A DNA stretch of 56,290 nucleotides, taken from the IMG/VR virus record IMGVR_UViG_3300030104_005137, positions 1 to 56,290 of that record. The stretch is one strand, 5' to 3'. The translations under genes and the position numbers were made by a program. The notes beneath the pieces are model-generated. The model was not told where the DNA came from, made no database searches, and worked only from the letters and a program-made list of their open reading frames with translations. Below, in pieces: positions 14,725 to 24,600 of the stretch. How positions within the stretch are numbered: the first letter of the stretch is position 1; each line of letters opens with the position of its first letter. Origin of the DNA: a virus.

Positions 14725-14858
14725 TGGCTAAAACTGTTTCTTGGATGTGGAAAGGTAAAAAGTACTCTGGTACTTTGATACGTGAAACTGCAACACATAA
14801 ATACGCTAGAACAAAAAGCGGCAAAACAAAAACTATTGTAAAAAAGAAGAGGAAGTAA
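14724..14858 (+). CDS. basic microprotein, 44 aa
   Basis: This protein is too short for routine detection but supported by TAATG overlaps at both ends. The sequence (MAKTVSWMWKGKKYSGTLIRETATHKYARTKSGKTKTIVKKKRK split by eye into a beta-rich N-terminus and Lys tail) suggests a small nucleic-acid-binding strand-turn-strand. The family is not recognised. Confidence 0.65.
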   Translation: MAKTVSWMWKGKKYSGTLIRETATHKYARTKSGKTKTIVKKKRK

Positions 14859-15007
14859 TGGTTGTCAAAAAGAAAGGAAAGGGTTATCAACTTAGAACTA
14901 AAAATGGCAAACGTTTGTTAGGAAAACACAAAACTAAAGCTGGTGCTATGAAACAAGAAAGAGCCATTCACGCAGCTAAAGCGGCTAGAAGAAGGAGAGG
15001 ACGATGA
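14858..15007 (+). CDS. basic microprotein with KxGxxxRTKNGKRLLGKHKT motif, 49 aa
   Basis: The pattern of a two-stranded turn (YQLRTKNGKRLLGKHKT) followed by a helix (AGAMKQERAIHAA) and a poly-Arg end is like small conserved proteins of large DNA viruses and phages that have a KQxRAI signature. The function is unknown. It starts on the previous stop and its own TGA overlaps the next ATG (ATGA). Confidence 0.68.
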   Translation: MVVKKKGKGYQLRTKNGKRLLGKHKTKAGAMKQERAIHAAKAARRRRGR

Positions 15008-15123
15008 AAATAAAATTCGACGATGAACGCGAGGATATATTAATAAAGGAAGAGGAAAAAGATGTCAAAAAACTCAAAGTTAAAAAACCTAAAAAAGGAA
15101 AGAAAGCAAGTAAAAAGCAATGA
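15004..15123 (+). CDS. charged microprotein, 39 aa
   Basis: An acidic N-terminal half and a Lys-rich C-terminal half, with an ATGA overlap at the start, make translation likely. The last 62 bases overlap the next frame, which begins at 15062. Either both are made or one is spurious. Confidence 0.5.
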   Translation: MKIKFDDEREDILIKEEEKDVKKLKVKKPKKGKKASKKQ

Positions 15124-15259
15124 AGATACGGTCATCGTTAGTGACAGCGGTGATGAAATGGAGCCTATTCGTGCTCCTATTAAAAACCCTAGAAATGCTA
15201 AGCCATTGGTTAAGTCCAGTGGAGTCCTAGCGTTTAGAGTAAAGGATGTGCAAGTTTAG
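15062..15259 (+). CDS. hypothetical protein, 65 aa
   Basis: The ATG at 15062 lies 6 bases after GAGG, inside the preceding gene in another frame. The N-terminus is Lys-rich, then acidic (SNEDTVIVSDSGDEMEP), then a mixed tail. No family is recognised. It is the last small gene before the prohead protease and has a 29-base gap after it. Confidence 0.55.
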   Translation: MSKNSKLKNLKKERKQVKSNEDTVIVSDSGDEMEPIRAPIKNPRNAKPLVKSSGVLAFRVKDVQV

Positions 15260-15288
15260 TTCCACATATACTAGATGGATATTTTTAA

Positions 15289-16467
15289 ATGAGTGATATC
15301 GTAACAAAACCAGTCCAAAAGCGTTGTGCAACTGGCAAAATGCCAGCTTGGATGCGCAAAATGAAAAAGTCAAACGGCTATTCTTGTGAAGAACTAGCTA
15401 CTGCTGTTACTGACCTCGTAGTTAATAAACGAAACAGGGCAAGAAGAGTAGAAGCTGGGGAAAAGAAAACTAGTGTCCTTTCATTATATGGAGGAGACGA
15501 TTGGACTTGGATACTCGCTACTGAAAATGACACACGATTACGTGGTCTGTCAGGCGATAGATATCTCATTGACCCTACAGCACATATGGCAGCTTTGCCA
15601 ACTTGGACTAAGATAAATAATGGACACGTTGACCACAACCGTGAAAACCGTGTCGATATTGAAGTTGGAGAGGCTAGATACGATATAGATAAAGGTTTAT
15701 ACCTTAAAGTACGTACGAATGATAACGAAGTTAATAAAGAACTTAAGAGAGGAGATATACTACCTTCTATAGAAGTAGATGTTGAATCTGAAGACGTACT
15801 AGATAAGAACATTATTGATTATTATGTACCTACTGGTTTAGGACTTATGAAAGATAATGAACCGATGGGCAATTCTGTTGGACCCGAAAAACCATCAGAC
15901 AGATTTTCTGTACCAATATTTGCAGGAGAAATAGATATGACAAAGGAAAAGGAAGAAGTCAAAGAAGAAACACAAGAAGAAGAAGAAGAGGTTGAAGCAC
16001 AGGCCGAGCCTGCTGTGGAAACTCCAGCTAAATCTGAAACCGAGGAAGAACCTAAAGAGGAGTCGGTTGATGAACTTACAATGGCAACTAACAAAGTTGC
16101 TGAACTCGAGAAACGTCTCGAAGAAGTTCTAAATCAGGTTGATAGCAAAGCCTCAGCTGAGGACGAATTGAAAAAGATATATATGAGCAAAATACCAGAG
16201 AGCATTCATTCGGATGTTAACTCTTTGGATTTACCAACGCTCAAAGCATTTGCTAAATTATCTGACCACTTCAACTCTCAGATTGAGGACAGCTCCGCTC
16301 GATTAGAGGAAGCTCCAGTAATTAATGAGACCGATTCGGTCGGCTTAGACGCAGGGATTGATTCCAACGGAAGAATGGAAGATAAGCTCTATTATAGTCT
16401 GAAGATTAAACACGCAGAAGCGAATGGAATGAAATACCCCGACGAGTGGAAGCAATATATTAGTTAG
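15289..16467 (+). CDS. fused prohead protease and scaffold, 392 aa
   Basis: The N-terminal 170 residues fit a phage prohead serine protease: a catalytic His candidate in NNGHVDHN (113/116) and a Ser candidate in ILPSIEVDV (160), in the order His then Ser as in the herpes-assemblin-like U35/U9 proteases. Residues about 215-265 are almost pure Glu/Lys/Ala, then a coiled coil (VAELEKRLEEVLNQV), which is a scaffold region. Fusion of protease and scaffold in one chain directly upstream of the capsid genes is common. The N-terminus (residues 1-60) is basic. Confidence 0.82.
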   Translation: MSDIVTKPVQKRCATGKMPAWMRKMKKSNGYSCEELATAVTDLVVNKRNRARRVEAGEKKTSVLSLYGGDDWTWILATENDTRLRGLSGDRYLIDPTAHMAALPTWTKINNGHVDHNRENRVDIEVGEARYDIDKGLYLKVRTNDNEVNKELKRGDILPSIEVDVESEDVLDKNIIDYYVPTGLGLMKDNEPMGNSVGPEKPSDRFSVPIFAGEIDMTKEKEEVKEETQEEEEEVEAQAEPAVETPAKSETEEEPKEESVDELTMATNKVAELEKRLEEVLNQVDSKASAEDELKKIYMSKIPESIHSDVNSLDLPTLKAFAKLSDHFNSQIEDSSARLEEAPVINETDSVGLDAGIDSNGRMEDKLYYSLKIKHAEANGMKYPDEWKQYIS

Positions 16468-16487
16468 AAAAAGAGGTAAATAAAAAT

Positions 16488-17093
16488 ATGGTAGACAAAG
16501 CAGGACAATACGGCGGTGGTTTAGAAATCACCTGTATTCTTTATGAAGGAACTATTACTGCAACTGCTGGTACCTCAGTATTCGTCGAGAACGGCGCACT
16601 AGGAAAATTATCATTCACCCTAGCATCAGAATTGAAAGAAGGAGACCTCGTGGGAATTCACGACTCTACTGACAATGATTACGATGCCTGTGAAGGACTA
16701 CCTGTAATGGCTGCATCAGCAGCTACCAACGGATGGATTGGTATTATCAAATCACAACCAGTATGGCACAAATTGCCAGCAAGTGCTGGTTCATATGGTA
16801 CACACGCAACCAACTTGTCCAATGGACATTACAGAGTCGCAACAGTGGTAATGCCTGGTGTACAAATGGCTCTAAGAGGAGTTTGCGAAGGAACATCTGT
16901 AACAAGTGGTTCCCCGCTAGCTTGGGATGTTTCAGCAGATGGTTGGAAGGATAACGGTACAACTATGACTGGAGTATTCTCTTTCCACGATGGTGGCGCA
17001 GACGCACAAAATGTCTTAATCGGTATTGGTGCAGTCGGACAAGCTGCTGGTGGCTCTGAAGGAGACATCTGCTCACACGGAGTAGTGGCATAA
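16488..17093 (+). CDS. candidate capsid decoration protein, 201 aa
   Basis: This is a beta-rich, Gly/Ala/Thr-rich protein without charged clusters, encoded between protease/scaffold and the major capsid protein. That is the usual place of head decoration proteins (lambda gpD position), although this one is longer and sequence similarity is not evident to me. There are three Cys in the C-terminal half. It starts 6 bases after AGAGG. Confidence 0.6.
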   Translation: MVDKAGQYGGGLEITCILYEGTITATAGTSVFVENGALGKLSFTLASELKEGDLVGIHDSTDNDYDACEGLPVMAASAATNGWIGIIKSQPVWHKLPASAGSYGTHATNLSNGHYRVATVVMPGVQMALRGVCEGTSVTSGSPLAWDVSADGWKDNGTTMTGVFSFHDGGADAQNVLIGIGAVGQAAGGSEGDICSHGVVA

Positions 17094-17103
17094 GGAGTAT
17101 AAT

Positions 17104-18147
17104 ATGGCAGAAAGATACGACCCATACAATACGCTTGCTGCAACTTTGCCTAAGGAATCTTTCCTTAGACCAGAGTTTCAGGCCCGCGACTTAGACGAAT
17201 TACTAGACAGCTTGTTGATTTTCGATGACATTTTGCCAAAGCAAACAGTCGATGCAACAACTTTCTCGTACCAGATTGAAACAGATGGTGCAGGCACGGG
17301 AACCCGTGGCAGCGCTAGTTCTGATGTAAAGAAAGAATACGCCCCACTTAGGGCTGACGGCTCAGAGTTCTCCTACGTAAGTGTATCTCCACTAGAGATG
17401 GCTGTAGGCGTTCTTCAAGCAAGAGGTGTTGCATTCAAATTAACAGAAGCAGCAAGGCAAGACCACGAGAGACTAATGATAGACCCTCTCGCAAGGACTC
17501 GCAAGCGCGTTGCTTACTGGCTAGCTGAGCAAATCAACGCAGAAATGGTAACAACTTTGACAAATGATTTCAGCGTCACTAACACAGATGACACTGGAAT
17601 GGAAGACATTATGTCTCAATCGTCAGACTTCGGTACCGAAAACACCGTTGGGCACTTAGCTGGTGCATTAGACTCAACCTTTTATTGGGATGAGGCAGAT
17701 GCAAACCCAGTCAGGACAATTCTAGACCTTCAGACTGTCTTTGAAGACCAAGATGGTTACAACTATAGTTTAACCGACGTTTATATGAGATACCGCGATT
17801 TACACTTACTAAGTACATTTATTACTGAAGTAGGTGCAGATTGGGCAATGGACCCACTTGGCGGATTCACAGCATCTAACATCGCTGGAATTACATTCCA
17901 CGGTTTAAAGAACGTTGCTGGATTCCCAACCACAGTAGGTGACGGATATATTATGGGACTTGACAGGAACAACCCTGTAGGACAAACTTATCAAAGTTTC
18001 TCCAAGGAATTCCCACAAGTCAACAATATGTCTTTCCACTCTTATATGGACGACGCTACGCACGACTTCCACTATCAAATGTTCTACACACGTGGAACTG
18101 TGGTTGTTGAGCCAAAAGCTATGGCCGTCTTGAAAGTCAGAGACTAA
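17104..18147 (+). CDS. HK97-fold major capsid protein, 347 aa
   Basis: Size, position and pattern indicate the major capsid protein: an N-terminal helical arm, an E-loop-like segment with ASSDVKKEYAPLRADGSEFSYVSVSP, a spine helix around residues 110-150, an axial-domain region with MDPLGGFTASNIAGITFHGLKN, and a C-terminal beta segment ending VVEPKAMAVLKVRD. I see no long basic or coiled-coil delta domain, since scaffold is supplied by the upstream gene. It is followed by the strongest hairpin of the arm. Confidence 0.88.
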   Translation: MAERYDPYNTLAATLPKESFLRPEFQARDLDELLDSLLIFDDILPKQTVDATTFSYQIETDGAGTGTRGSASSDVKKEYAPLRADGSEFSYVSVSPLEMAVGVLQARGVAFKLTEAARQDHERLMIDPLARTRKRVAYWLAEQINAEMVTTLTNDFSVTNTDDTGMEDIMSQSSDFGTENTVGHLAGALDSTFYWDEADANPVRTILDLQTVFEDQDGYNYSLTDVYMRYRDLHLLSTFITEVGADWAMDPLGGFTASNIAGITFHGLKNVAGFPTTVGDGYIMGLDRNNPVGQTYQSFSKEFPQVNNMSFHSYMDDATHDFHYQMFYTRGTVVVEPKAMAVLKVRD

Positions 18148-18169
18148 GGAAGACAATAATTTGGGAAGT

Positions 18170-18210
18170 ACTATCCGTCTTGCTTTGATTGCATTGCGAG
18201 AATGGATAGT
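18170..18210 (+). other. extended stem-loop after the major capsid gene
   Basis: ACTATCC (18170-18176) pairs with GGATAGT (18204-18210), and the inner TCTTGC/GCGAGA extends the stem with one G-U pair. No T-run follows, and the next gene has its own AAGGAGG site. It probably protects or attenuates the abundant capsid mRNA rather than ending transcription. It lies in one of the few gaps of the plus arm. Confidence 0.55.
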
Positions 18211-18247
18211 GCACGCCCTTACAAAAAAATAAGGAGGAAACTCAAAA

Positions 18248-18715
18248 ATGGCATTAGACACAGATTACGATGACTACAAAAAGATTAGTGACGTTAGATT
18301 AAATAAAATCAACACACGAAGAACATTAGCAAACACAATAGAAAGAGCATCTACAATCGTTTACACACGTGAAATCGCAAACTCAAACGCAGGAGACCAC
18401 TCAATGGGTGTTGCTGCATTTGATATGGAGCTTATAAAAGCTTACGTAGAATTCCGTGGAGACGAAGGTACCAACGGTACAGTTGCACTTGAAAAATGGG
18501 ATGATGTTGGTGGTTCTACACAAGCAGCAATGACCGCAGCAGCTACAGTTAGCGCAGGCGCAGCAGCTATTGTAACACTAACACCAAACAGTGACGGAAC
18601 CGAAAAAATGACCGCTGGCGAAAAATTAAATATCGTTACAGCAAGCATTGACGGTGGAGTTGCAGCTATTGTAACACTAGTTTTCAAGTTAGTCGATAAC
18701 GTAGATAATAGTTAG
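18248..18715 (+). CDS. head accessory protein, 155 aa
   Basis: The N-terminal 60 residues are charged and helical. The C-terminal part is an Ala/Thr/Val-rich beta domain with an internal repeat of AAIVTL. It lies directly after the major capsid gene, with an AAGGAGG site behind the capsid hairpin. Head decoration or completion is a reasonable inference from place and composition. I do not recognise the family. Confidence 0.6.
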   Translation: MALDTDYDDYKKISDVRLNKINTRRTLANTIERASTIVYTREIANSNAGDHSMGVAAFDMELIKAYVEFRGDEGTNGTVALEKWDDVGGSTQAAMTAAATVSAGAAAIVTLTPNSDGTEKMTAGEKLNIVTASIDGGVAAIVTLVFKLVDNVDNS

Positions 18716-18740
18716 ATAACATAATTTAGGGAGGATAATT

Positions 18741-19298
18741 ATGGCAGGAACTTGTACAGTATATAAAAGCAAAAATTTTGGACCAAGATGGTCTGGAACT
18801 AAAGAATTAGCAGCATATTTCGCTACAACTGATGGAGTGGCGTTAGGAACTGAATTGATTGGAGCAGGTGGTACATCCACTTACTCTGTATTAATAGACC
18901 CTTACGGCAGCGTTCAGACACAAACAGCTGAAGCAGATACATCTACTAACATTCTTACAATGGATAAGTATAAGAATGTTTCAGTTTATATCGTTCACCA
19001 AGGTGATACACATACACTGACAGCACAAATATGGTCTTGTCCGCCACAACCAACTATAGCAGACAGAGATGCAGCAGCCGCTGCAATTACATCTTCAACG
19101 CACAATAGATTGGATACGGCAGCAGGATTACCATACGGTTGGACACAAGAAGGTTCGGATATAACAATCGCCGCAGGCGCTAATGATATATCTAAATTGA
19201 CTGCAACCGGTGGAATGATGGCAGTAGCAGTTAAGTCAGCTGGCGCTTTAGATTCAGATGATGTTGTAAAAGTATACGTAGTTGGCGAATACGCCTGA
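18741..19298 (+). CDS. hypothetical virion protein, 185 aa
   Basis: This is a beta-rich, Thr/Ala/Gly-rich protein resembling small phage virion proteins. It has one Cys at the N-terminus and one in SCPPQP. No enzyme motif or membrane segment is present. It has a GGGAGG ribosome-binding site and sits among head genes. Confidence 0.65.
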   Translation: MAGTCTVYKSKNFGPRWSGTKELAAYFATTDGVALGTELIGAGGTSTYSVLIDPYGSVQTQTAEADTSTNILTMDKYKNVSVYIVHQGDTHTLTAQIWSCPPQPTIADRDAAAAAITSSTHNRLDTAAGLPYGWTQEGSDITIAAGANDISKLTATGGMMAVAVKSAGALDSDDVVKVYVVGEYA

Positions 19299-19308
19299 GG
19301 TATTTTAA

Positions 19309-19587
19309 TTGGATTCCTCAGAGTTGGCCGAATGCGTCATACGAATGGACGAACGTCTAAAGATAATTAGCGAAGATTTTCACGAGTTAAGAGGCGATTT
19401 CGTAGACGTTAAAAAAGACACTACAGTCTTACGCACAGAAATGACCAATCACTTGGCTCATCATCAGATGTTCGAAGAGACTATACCAGCTTTATCTAAA
19501 CAACAACTTATAGCATATACTGGCGGAACTGCGGCAATAATAGTCGCAGCAATTGAAATAATATTAAACTCTGTGGGTGGTGCATAA
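19309..19587 (+). CDS. XhlA-like protein: coiled coil plus C-terminal TM, 92 aa
   Basis: A coiled-coil region (residues about 10-60) followed by one C-terminal transmembrane helix (QLIAYTGGTAAIIVAAIEIIL) resembles hemolysin XhlA/holin-accessory proteins in size and topology. The start is a TTG at 19309, preceded by GAGGT. It overlaps the next gene by one base (TAATG). A role in lysis or membrane anchoring of virion parts is inferred. Confidence 0.6.
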   Translation: MDSSELAECVIRMDERLKIISEDFHELRGDFVDVKKDTTVLRTEMTNHLAHHQMFEETIPALSKQQLIAYTGGTAAIIVAAIEIILNSVGGA

Positions 19588-21617
19588 TGTCGAGTACAAC
19601 TTGGAATGGTTCAAGTTCTACTGATTGGGCAACTGGAGCTAATTGGAGCACAGGTTCCCCGCCAACAACTGGCGCACACATTGTAATACCAGATACATCA
19701 AGTATCAATAATTGTGCATTAGACCAGAATAGAACCATAGGTTCACTTACTATACAAGCAAATGGAACGCTTGTTGGTGGTGGATTTACATTAAATATAA
19801 CTTCAGAAGGAGATGCTTCGGGCGGTACAGAAGGTTTTGCAGTAAACAATGATGGTATAATATCAGGAAGTTTAAATTTAAATATAACGACAGCAGCAAC
19901 TACAAGCTGTGACTTTGCAGGTACTAGCGGTCGATTTAATGATGTAACCGTAAATCACGCAAGTAGTATAGTTAATGCAGAAACTACTGTAGACATAACA
20001 GGCACCCTTAACGTTACGTTAGGAACATTTAAGACTAATGGAAATGCACTTACAGTAGCTGGGTCTATCTCAGGTAACGGAACATTAACTGCCAGTACTT
20101 CAACAGTTACAGTTACAGGACAAACTACAGTTGCTACTGTAAATATTACAACAGGCACATATAATTATTTTGATGATTTTAGACCAACAACTTGTAACAT
20201 TACAGACAATGCTACTTTCAATCAAACTTCAACAGGAGGTCAGTTTGGTGGTCGTGTGATTATAACAGCTTCTAAAACACCTACATTTAATGCAGTAGGA
20301 AGATTACATAGTTCACTTGATATACAATCTGGAGAACAAGGCAATTCTACTTTTAACTTAGATTTAAGTGAACCTCAAACAGGTCCAAGTAGGGCTTTGT
20401 TTTTTCATAACTTAGAGCTTGACAGTCAAAATACAGAAAACAATACACTTACAATGGCAGATGCTATAACTTGCACAGGTGACCTTACTATCACAGATGG
20501 TATTATAGATACATCAGGAAGTAACCACGCACTTACAGTAACAGGAGATGTAAACATAGCAAATGGAGGAACACTTACAGGTAATGCTTCTGCTATTTCA
20601 ATGAATAGTTTAACATTAGGTGAAAGTAGTGCAGGTGGAACATATAATGCAACAAGCGGAACTACTACAATAACAGGGTATCGTTCAAGCACTAATAATG
20701 CCATTTATGCAAATGGAGCTATAGTTCATAATAGTGGAACTTTCGCTTTTACAGATTCAAGTAACTATTCGGGTATAGAAATTCAAATAGAAAGTGGAGC
20801 TGGAAGTGCAGGAACATACTTTAATGATGTAACTTTTAGTGGTAATTCAACTTACAGATTTCCTTATTATGGTTCAAATGATGTTACAGTAAGCGGAGAC
20901 CTTACAATGAGTGGAACTCCAGATGTTAAACAATGGAGACGTAATATTATAGTAGATGGAAACGTTACAATAGGAGACGGATGCACGTGGGATTGTGAAG
21001 GAAGTGGAGTTGCAGGGGTATCTTCTGATTTTACAGGAGGAGGTATTACAATAGAAAATAATGGAACTTTTAAAGCATCAAGTAATACAACTACTTTTAA
21101 AGGTGGTGCAAGTATTACAGCAAACCGATGTATGAAAGTATCTACTAATGGAGTTTTTACTCATAATGACGGAACATTAAACGTTACAGGAACAGATTGG
21201 GGTGGTAGTAATTATGCACATCTATGGGTTCCTGATGGATTTGATTTTGGTAATGTAACTATCAATGCAGGAGGAGCAGATGCTAAATACTATCAATTTA
21301 GAGAAGGTAGTGGAACAATGCATTTTAATGATGTATATTGTAAATCGGGAGAATGGAGAGATTACAATAACAATAATACATTTAACATACGAGGTAATTT
21401 AGATATAGGAACTAGAGGAGCAGGTGGAACTAATGCAGCTTTCTTTGGTTCAGATGCAAGAGATAACGCTAACACTACAAAATTTATAGTAGCAGGTTTG
21501 GTTACAAATTATACAAACGGTCAATTTCACGTAGCTTATGGAACAGATGGGACAGATGGTTGTAAAATTGGTGGCTTAAGAAATGTGGGCGGAACAGTTT
21601 ACGGAGATACGGCATAA
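19587..21617 (+). CDS. beta-helix adhesin-like virion protein, 676 aa
   Basis: The N-terminus (TTWNGSSSTDWATGANWSTGSPP) looks like the start of autotransporter-type or secreted beta-helix proteins. The rest is an irregular repeat of short strands rich in Thr, Asn and Gly (GTLTASTSTVTVTGQTTV, LTITDGIIDTSG) that reads as a right-handed parallel beta-helix. It is probably a virion surface spike or fibre binding host glycans. It sits before, not after, the tail genes, so it may decorate the head or neck. Confidence 0.7.
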   Translation: MSSTTWNGSSSTDWATGANWSTGSPPTTGAHIVIPDTSSINNCALDQNRTIGSLTIQANGTLVGGGFTLNITSEGDASGGTEGFAVNNDGIISGSLNLNITTAATTSCDFAGTSGRFNDVTVNHASSIVNAETTVDITGTLNVTLGTFKTNGNALTVAGSISGNGTLTASTSTVTVTGQTTVATVNITTGTYNYFDDFRPTTCNITDNATFNQTSTGGQFGGRVIITASKTPTFNAVGRLHSSLDIQSGEQGNSTFNLDLSEPQTGPSRALFFHNLELDSQNTENNTLTMADAITCTGDLTITDGIIDTSGSNHALTVTGDVNIANGGTLTGNASAISMNSLTLGESSAGGTYNATSGTTTITGYRSSTNNAIYANGAIVHNSGTFAFTDSSNYSGIEIQIESGAGSAGTYFNDVTFSGNSTYRFPYYGSNDVTVSGDLTMSGTPDVKQWRRNIIVDGNVTIGDGCTWDCEGSGVAGVSSDFTGGGITIENNGTFKASSNTTTFKGGASITANRCMKVSTNGVFTHNDGTLNVTGTDWGGSNYAHLWVPDGFDFGNVTINAGGADAKYYQFREGSGTMHFNDVYCKSGEWRDYNNNNTFNIRGNLDIGTRGAGGTNAAFFGSDARDNANTTKFIVAGLVTNYTNGQFHVAYGTDGTDGCKIGGLRNVGGTVYGDTA

Positions 21618-24600
21618 TGTCAAATACAATACAAATAAACGGCACGGGCGGAATAATAGAAGGAAACTTAGGAACAGCAAACGTTAATGTAAATCTTGAC
21701 AGTGTTTTAGAGTTTGACGGTGTTAATGATAAGATAACAGTATCAGACCACAGTAGCCTTGACATTGTAGGAGATATTACTCTAAGTGCTTGGGTTAAGA
21801 TAACAATGGGAGAATCTGACTTTAAAACAATTATTTCTAAATCTCCAGCATTAAACAATGCCTTAACTCCTTGGCAATTACGAATTGATGATAGTGATAA
21901 AGTAGAATTTGTAACTGGAGATGGAAGCAATACAAATAGACAATCTTCAACAAATGCAATAAAAGAAGGTTGGAATCATATAGCAGTTACGGTAGACGAG
22001 AATGGAGCAACTTCAGTTTGTAAATATTTTATAAATGGAGTATTAGACCGAACAATAAGTAGCGGTTGGGTTGATTATAGCGGATATACAAACAATGACG
22101 ATTTGTTAGTTGGCGTTCTTGGAACAGGATATTTTCACGATGGATATTTAGCAGATGTTAGAATTTACAATGCTGTAGTAAGCGATGCAGATGTAGCAAT
22201 ACTTGCATCTCGAATAAACGGAGACCCTTCACTTACAACAGCAGGAACAACAAACTTACAAGGATGGTGGAAACTTAACAACAACAGTGTTACAGATAGC
22301 TCACCTAATTCAAACAACGGGACTGCATCTGGACCTACAGAAAGGTTTGACCAGTTTCACGTAGATGTATATGATAATAGCACAACGACAGATGGAACGT
22401 TTACAGTAACACAAGGAAAGGTAGAGGGTAAGGCTTTGTCTGCTGCCGATTTTGACGGCAGTACAGATTATTTTAGTCAAACAGATTCGGCTTTTAATTA
22501 CACAAACAATTTTACTTTAGCAGCTTGGATTAGACCTGATTCAGTAAGCACTCAATTAGTTGTATTAAGTAGAGGAGGAACCGACAATGCCTCAAGTCAA
22601 TATACATTTGGTATTAATAGTCAACAAATAAGATTAACAAAAGAAGGAGTAGATAATTTAGACAGCGGAACAAACGTCCTTGTAGCAGATAAATGGAATC
22701 ATATAGCAGTTACAATAAGTAGCACAGATGGAGTTACATTTTACCACAATGGTGTAAATGTTGGAACTAACGCTAACACTACAAATTGTAATGCATCGTC
22801 TGGAGGATTTTATGTGGGAAGAAGATGGAATGGCGATTACGATTTTGACGGAGAAATTAAAGAAATAAAAATATTTGATTATGTAAAAAGTGCAGACCAA
22901 GTAGCTTCTCTTTACTCTAACACATATCCACAAACACCTGAGCATTATTTTAAGTTTGACGAAGGTTCAGGAAATGCAAATAATTTAGGAACGTCAGGAA
23001 TTGGAGTATTATCTGAGGTAGGAAGTTGCGGAAGAGTAAACGGCACTCTTGACCTTGACGGAACACTTACGATAGCAGCTAACGGAACTTTGTCTATGCC
23101 AAGAGGAGATTTGAGAATGAGTAAAACAGGAGTATATCCTACTTTTGATATTAATTGTACCAATGTAGCTACTCAATTTATTCACAACAACGGTAGATTC
23201 CAAACAGATGCAGCAGGAGATTTTCAACTTACTGCCAATGGTGCTGCGTTCTATAAGATTATTACTAATTGCAGCAGTTCAGGAAATTTAGAATTACAAG
23301 AAAGTATGACTATTGAAAAAGAGGTTGTAAACGGTTCAGGCGACCCTATACAATTAACAGGTGGACAAACATATACATTTGGAACTGCTACTCAAAGTGC
23401 AGATATTAATGAAGTATTAAGAGCTTCAAATGGTTCAGGCACAGTAACGGTACAAGGTGCATCTTCACTATATCCAGTAAACATTAGTCAATATGATGAT
23501 ATGGCAAGAGAATTAAATTTAAATTTAGCTAATGTCAATGTAACAACAGCGGTTAATTTTAATCGTGACAAAACCGTAACACTTACAGGAGATTGTGAGT
23601 TTGATGCCGTAACAGTAAGTAGTGGAGATACTTTAGATTTGAATGGACAGAGGGCTGAGGTATCTGGTATTCTAACTATAGCAGACGGTGGTACTATGAA
23701 CACTACTAATGGAGGTTTGCTTGTATGCGGTAGTAATTTAATTGCATCAGGAGCTATTGAAGATATTGATGGAACGCCTCTTAATGTGATTGTATCAAGT
23801 GGAACAGGTCATAGATACAATTTAGGTCAATCAGGCGGCGGAGGTCCGTGGTGTGAAAACTTACTTGTTAATGGAAATGTAACACATAATACAGGTAATA
23901 TTGGTAATGCCAGTTCAGCACACGCACCTAAGAATATTATTGTAGGTAACGGAACGTTTACACAGTCTGGAGGTACGACTACAATGCTTGATATAACAGT
24001 AGCAACAGGCGGAACATTTACACCCTCACAGACAGATACTACTGTAACTTGTGAAGGAGATTTTACTACCAGTGGTGGTCTGCTTGGCGCAAGTTGTTTA
24101 AGTTTTACTTCTGATAAATTAGGCAATTCAGGTCAACAGGATTATGCACAAGTAGATGACCACGCAGATTTAGATTTTGCCAGTAGCAGAAATGCACTAA
24201 CCTTAGAATGTTGGTTTAAAGTAGACCATAATGATACTGTTGATTACTTATTTGATAGAAGAGATGGACAAGATGTATTTTACTTACACGTAGACCCAAG
24301 TAACGTGTTAAAAGGTAGAATATATACAAATGGCACTACAAGTGAATTAACAGGAACTACAGTTGTAAATGACCAGAAGTGGCATCACTGTGCTTTGGTA
24401 TATGATGGCGACACAGGGAAGCATTCACTTTATGTTGATGGCAAATTAGATGTTCAAGAAACAGGAAGTGGAGGAATATATGCAAGTGCAAGTAATATAC
24501 AATTTGGTGCAAGATTTCAATTTAACGATGCACATTTTCTTGATGGTGAAATGGATGAAATTAGAATGTTTGCAGCAGCTAAAACAGCAGCACAAATTAG

